Below are positions 61,620 through 64,000 of a stretch of DNA of 64,000 bases, piece after piece. A program made the position numbers and the translations under genes. The notes below the pieces were generated by a model. That model searched no databases. It saw only the letters and a program-made list of their open reading frames with translations, and was not told where the DNA came from. Numbering within the stretch: position 1 is the stretch's first letter; each line of letters begins with the position of its first letter. Source of the stretch: Bradyrhizobium roseum (lineage in GTDB: Bacteria; Pseudomonadota; Alphaproteobacteria; Rhizobiales; Xanthobacteraceae); assembly GCF_030413175.1 (NCBI RefSeq), contig NZ_CP129212.1:558001-622000 (forward strand), given 5' to 3'.

Positions 61620-62840
61620 ATGGCGCGCATCGTTGTGCTTGGTGCAGGATTCGCAGGGCTCTGGGCCGCCCTCGGGGCTGCGCGCAAGCGCGACGAAATC
61701 GGGGCACCGGCAGCGGACGTCGAAATACTCGTCGTCGATCGCAACCCCTACCACAACATCAGGGTACGCAACTACGAGGTCGACATCAGCGACGCGGCCA
61801 TACCGCTTGTCGACCTGCTTGACCCGGTCGGGGTCGATCACAGGGTTGCGGAAGTCCGGGACATAGATCCCGTCAAGCAGCATGTGAGCGTGACAACGAA
61901 CGGCGGCCCTGAGGAGGTCATCGGATACGATCGGCTGGTGCTGACGCTTGGCAGCCAATTGGTGCGCCCTGCCATACCTGGGCTGATGTCGAACGGCTTT
62001 GACGTGGATACCTACGCGGCGGCCGTCCGGCTCGATGCGCACCTAGCCGGATTGGGCAGGCAAGCGGCTTCGGAAGGCCTTGCCACGGCGGTCATCGTCG
62101 GCGCCGGGTTTACGGGCATCGAAGTCGCAACAGAGATGCCAGGCAAACTCGAAAAGGCGGGCCTCTCCGGCACCCGGCGCGTCATTCTCGTCGATCCTAA
62201 CGCCGTCGTGGGCGCGACGATCGGCGAGCAGGCACGCCCGATCGTCAGCGAAGCGTTGGCGGCGCTGGGCGTTGAAACGCGGCTCAACGTAACGGTCACA
62301 TCCGTCGATGCAAGCAGCGTTACGCTGAGCTCCGGTGAAATGATCCCGACGCGGACGGTCGTGTGGTGCGCGGGCATGAGGGCAAGCCCCGTGGCCCAGA
62401 CGTTGGCGGTCGAGCGGGACCGGCTTGGTCGCCTCCATGTGGATCATTTCATGCGCGTTGCCGGTGCGGCAAACGTCTTTGCCGCCGGCGACGTGGCTTC
62501 CTGCGTCGTGGACGGGGAACATTCCAGCGTAATGTCCTGCCAGTTCGCAAGACCGATGGGCCGCTTCGCCGGGAATAACGTGGTGGCCGATTTGCTTGGA
62601 CAGCCGATGCTGCCCCTCGACATCGATTGGTATGTGACGGTGCTCGATCTCGGAGCCTGGGGAGCGGTTTATACCGTCGGATGGGACCGACAGCTGTCCG
62701 CCTACGGCGCCAGCGCGAAGGCGACCAAGCAAACGATCAACCAGCAGCGAATCTATCCACCCAGGAATGGAGTGCGTGCGGACCTTCTGGCTGCCGCCGC
62801 ACCGACGGTGCAGAAGCCGCCGCCGACGGCGCGTCGATAG
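61620..62840 (+). CDS. FAD-dependent pyridine-nucleotide oxidoreductase (NDH-2-like)
   Basis: The protein has 406 residues from ATG 61620 (GGGGAA upstream). The N-terminal FAD-binding motif is VVLGAGFAGLWAAL, the NAD(P)H motif VIVGAGFTGIEVATE (near 158) and the second FAD contact FAAGDVASC (near 289). It resembles type II NADH dehydrogenases and ferredoxin/quinone reductase relatives, but the C-terminus ends in a Pro/Ala-rich tail without an obvious membrane-anchoring helix. The electron acceptor is not known. It stands alone between the TetR gene and the solute-binding protein gene. Confidence 0.87.
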   Translation: MARIVVLGAGFAGLWAALGAARKRDEIGAPAADVEILVVDRNPYHNIRVRNYEVDISDAAIPLVDLLDPVGVDHRVAEVRDIDPVKQHVSVTTNGGPEEVIGYDRLVLTLGSQLVRPAIPGLMSNGFDVDTYAAAVRLDAHLAGLGRQAASEGLATAVIVGAGFTGIEVATEMPGKLEKAGLSGTRRVILVDPNAVVGATIGEQARPIVSEALAALGVETRLNVTVTSVDASSVTLSSGEMIPTRTVVWCAGMRASPVAQTLAVERDRLGRLHVDHFMRVAGAANVFAAGDVASCVVDGEHSSVMSCQFARPMGRFAGNNVVADLLGQPMLPLDIDWYVTVLDLGAWGAVYTVGWDRQLSAYGASAKATKQTINQQRIYPPRNGVRADLLAAAAPTVQKPPPTARR

Positions 62841-62879
62841 TTGGCCGCGTCGGCCCTGCGTGCCGGACGGGTCGCCGGT

Positions 62880-64000
62880 TCACGTACCCCGCAGCAGTTC
62901 GCTGATCACGTTCAACTGGTTGTCGCGAAACTCGACCATGTAGCCGTCGCGGATCGGACGATAATCCGTCGGCGAGGTATTGAGCGTGATGCCGGGCAGC
63001 AGCATCGAGAGCGGGACGTTCTTGAGATTTGCGGCCTGCGCCATGATGTTGGCGCGGCTGAGATCGTTCTTGCACTGCTCCAGCACCACGACCAGCGCCT
63101 GGGCGACCATATAGCCATATCCCGCGGCAAAGTTGCCCGGATCCACATTCGGCAACCGCGCCTTCATGAAGTCGGCATAGCCAAGGAGCCCGGGGTCCTT
63201 GGTATCCTGGCTATAGGGTTTCAACGCCACGACCGACATGATCCCGGTCGATGCCTCGGCGCCGGCCGGCACGAACACCGTATCCTTGTTGGCGCAGCCG
63301 GAGGAGATGAAGCGCATCGGCCGCCAGCCGGTCTCATACGCCTTGCGGACCGCCTGGGCGCAGGCGCGCGGCGTCACGCTGTAGATCAGGAAGACATCGG
63401 CCTTGGTGTTGGCGAGTGTGAGGATCTGCGAGTCCACCGTGGGGTCGGCGACCTCGAAGCTCGACGCCATCGCGATCGCCTTGTCGGCGTCGGGGCCGAG
63501 CGCTTCCTTTACGCCGCGCAGATAGTCCTTTCCGGCATCGTCGTTCTGGTAAAGGATCGCAAAGCGGGCATTGGGATTCCTCGACCGCGCATAGCGGACT
63601 TCGATGCCGGCTTCCTCGACGTAATTGGGCGCCCACGGCAGCGCCATCAGCCAGGGCTGCGTCGCCGGCTCGTTCCATTTCGACGCCGAGCTGATCAGGA
63701 ACAGATGCGGCACTTTGGCGCCGTTGAGATATTTCGCCGTCGCCGAACTCGGCGCAGTGCCCATGGTGCCGAACATGAAGGCGACGTTGTCGCTCTCGAC
63801 CAGCCGGCGCGTGGCCTCGACCGTCTTCGGCGGCGAAAAGCCGTCGTCGAGCGAGATCATGTTGAGCTTGCGCCCGTTGACGCCGCCCTTCTCGTTGATC
63901 ATGTCGAAATAGGCCGCGAACACCTTGCCGGTGACGCTGAGCGCCGACGCCGGGCCGCTGTACGGCATGATGTTGCCGAATTTGATCTCAGTATCGGTAA
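62880..64000 (-). CDS. Branched-chain amino-acid-type ABC substrate-binding protein, 5' end outside window
   Basis: The frame is open to the window edge; the ATG at 63968 is internal, since in-frame codons before it encode TEIKFGNI, the usual lead-in of mature LivK-type proteins. 372 codons of the C-terminal part are visible. Type I periplasmic-binding-fold features: PYSGPASALSVTGKVFAAYF, VNGRKLNMISLDDGFSPPKT, EATRRLVESDNVAFMFG and GYGYMVAQALVVVLEQ. It would deliver a small amino acid, amide or aromatic ligand to a LivHMGF-type importer. Those genes, if any, lie outside the window. Confidence 0.92.
   Translation of the reverse strand, partial: TDTEIKFGNIMPYSGPASALSVTGKVFAAYFDMINEKGGVNGRKLNMISLDDGFSPPKTVEATRRLVESDNVAFMFGTMGTAPSSATAKYLNGAKVPHLFLISSASKWNEPATQPWLMALPWAPNYVEEAGIEVRYARSRNPNARFAILYQNDDAGKDYLRGVKEALGPDADKAIAMASSFEVADPTVDSQILTLANTKADVFLIYSVTPRACAQAVRKAYETGWRPMRFISSGCANKDTVFVPAGAEASTGIMSVVALKPYSQDTKDPGLLGYADFMKARLPNVDPGNFAAGYGYMVAQALVVVLEQCKNDLSRANIMAQAANLKNVPLSMLLPGITLNTSPTDYRPIRDGYMVEFRDNQLNVISELLRGT

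Noticed and set aside
1..64000. tRNA, rRNA, insertion sequence, prophage or attachment site
   Set aside because: No transposase or integrase frame, cloverleaf-like sequence or rRNA segment was recognised on reading either strand; a tRNA scan could still find one I missed.

Overview
The window looks like chromosome of a high-GC alphaproteobacterium, most likely Bradyrhizobium or a close relative. This is inferred from gene content (AcdS with a divergent Lrp regulator, two Bug-type solute receptors, an MHYT hybrid kinase, a class GN sortase with its target) and from several intergenic palindromic repeats of a kind I associate with that group. I see no rRNA, tRNA, CRISPR array, insertion sequence or phage gene.

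Region 1 (1-27.8 kb) is a complete type I secretion locus: the end of a TolC-like outer-membrane channel (1-510), one enormous secreted repeat protein of 7,807 residues (645-24068), an HlyD-type adaptor on the opposite strand (24112-25500) and a LapB-like ABC exporter (25614-27842). By hand count the giant protein has 73 tandem units in two alternating flavours (42 of type A, about 94 aa; 31 of type B, about 100 aa). Each unit carries about three glycine/aspartate RTX nonapeptides. On top of this lie higher-order super-repeats: a 7-unit block of about 2.04 kb near the N-terminus and a 5-unit block of 1,446 bp near the C-terminus. I consider this the most unusual object in the window.

Region 2 (27.9-38.8 kb) holds an MHYT hybrid histidine kinase, a double-hotdog thioesterase-like protein, a dgoK-dgoA pair for 2-keto-3-deoxygalactonate breakdown, two Bug-family periplasmic receptors, a GT87-like membrane glycosyltransferase, an HtrA/trypsin-like periplasmic protease and small hypotheticals.

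Region 3 (38.8-49.5 kb) holds an exported hypothetical protein, an Lrp regulator divergent from ACC deaminase (acdS), RecQ helicase, a MoxR ATPase/VWA pair, a HAD hydrolase, a trypsin-like protease whose mature N-terminus appears to be generated by signal peptidase, and an ADP-forming acyl-CoA synthetase.

Region 4 (49.6-64 kb) holds a class GN sortase with its VIT/VWA target protein and a divergent HTH regulator, a cold-shock protein with a clear terminator, an AMP-forming acyl-CoA ligase, a PsiE-family protein, a three-domain Aas-like protein (MFS + PlsC + AMP-binding), a small hypothetical divergent from a TetR regulator with a palindromic operator between them, an NDH-2-like oxidoreductase, and the C-terminal part of a branched-chain amino-acid-type ABC receptor running off the window. 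Gene starts were adjusted from the longest reading frame wherever a ribosome binding site, signal peptide or family alignment pointed to an internal start.
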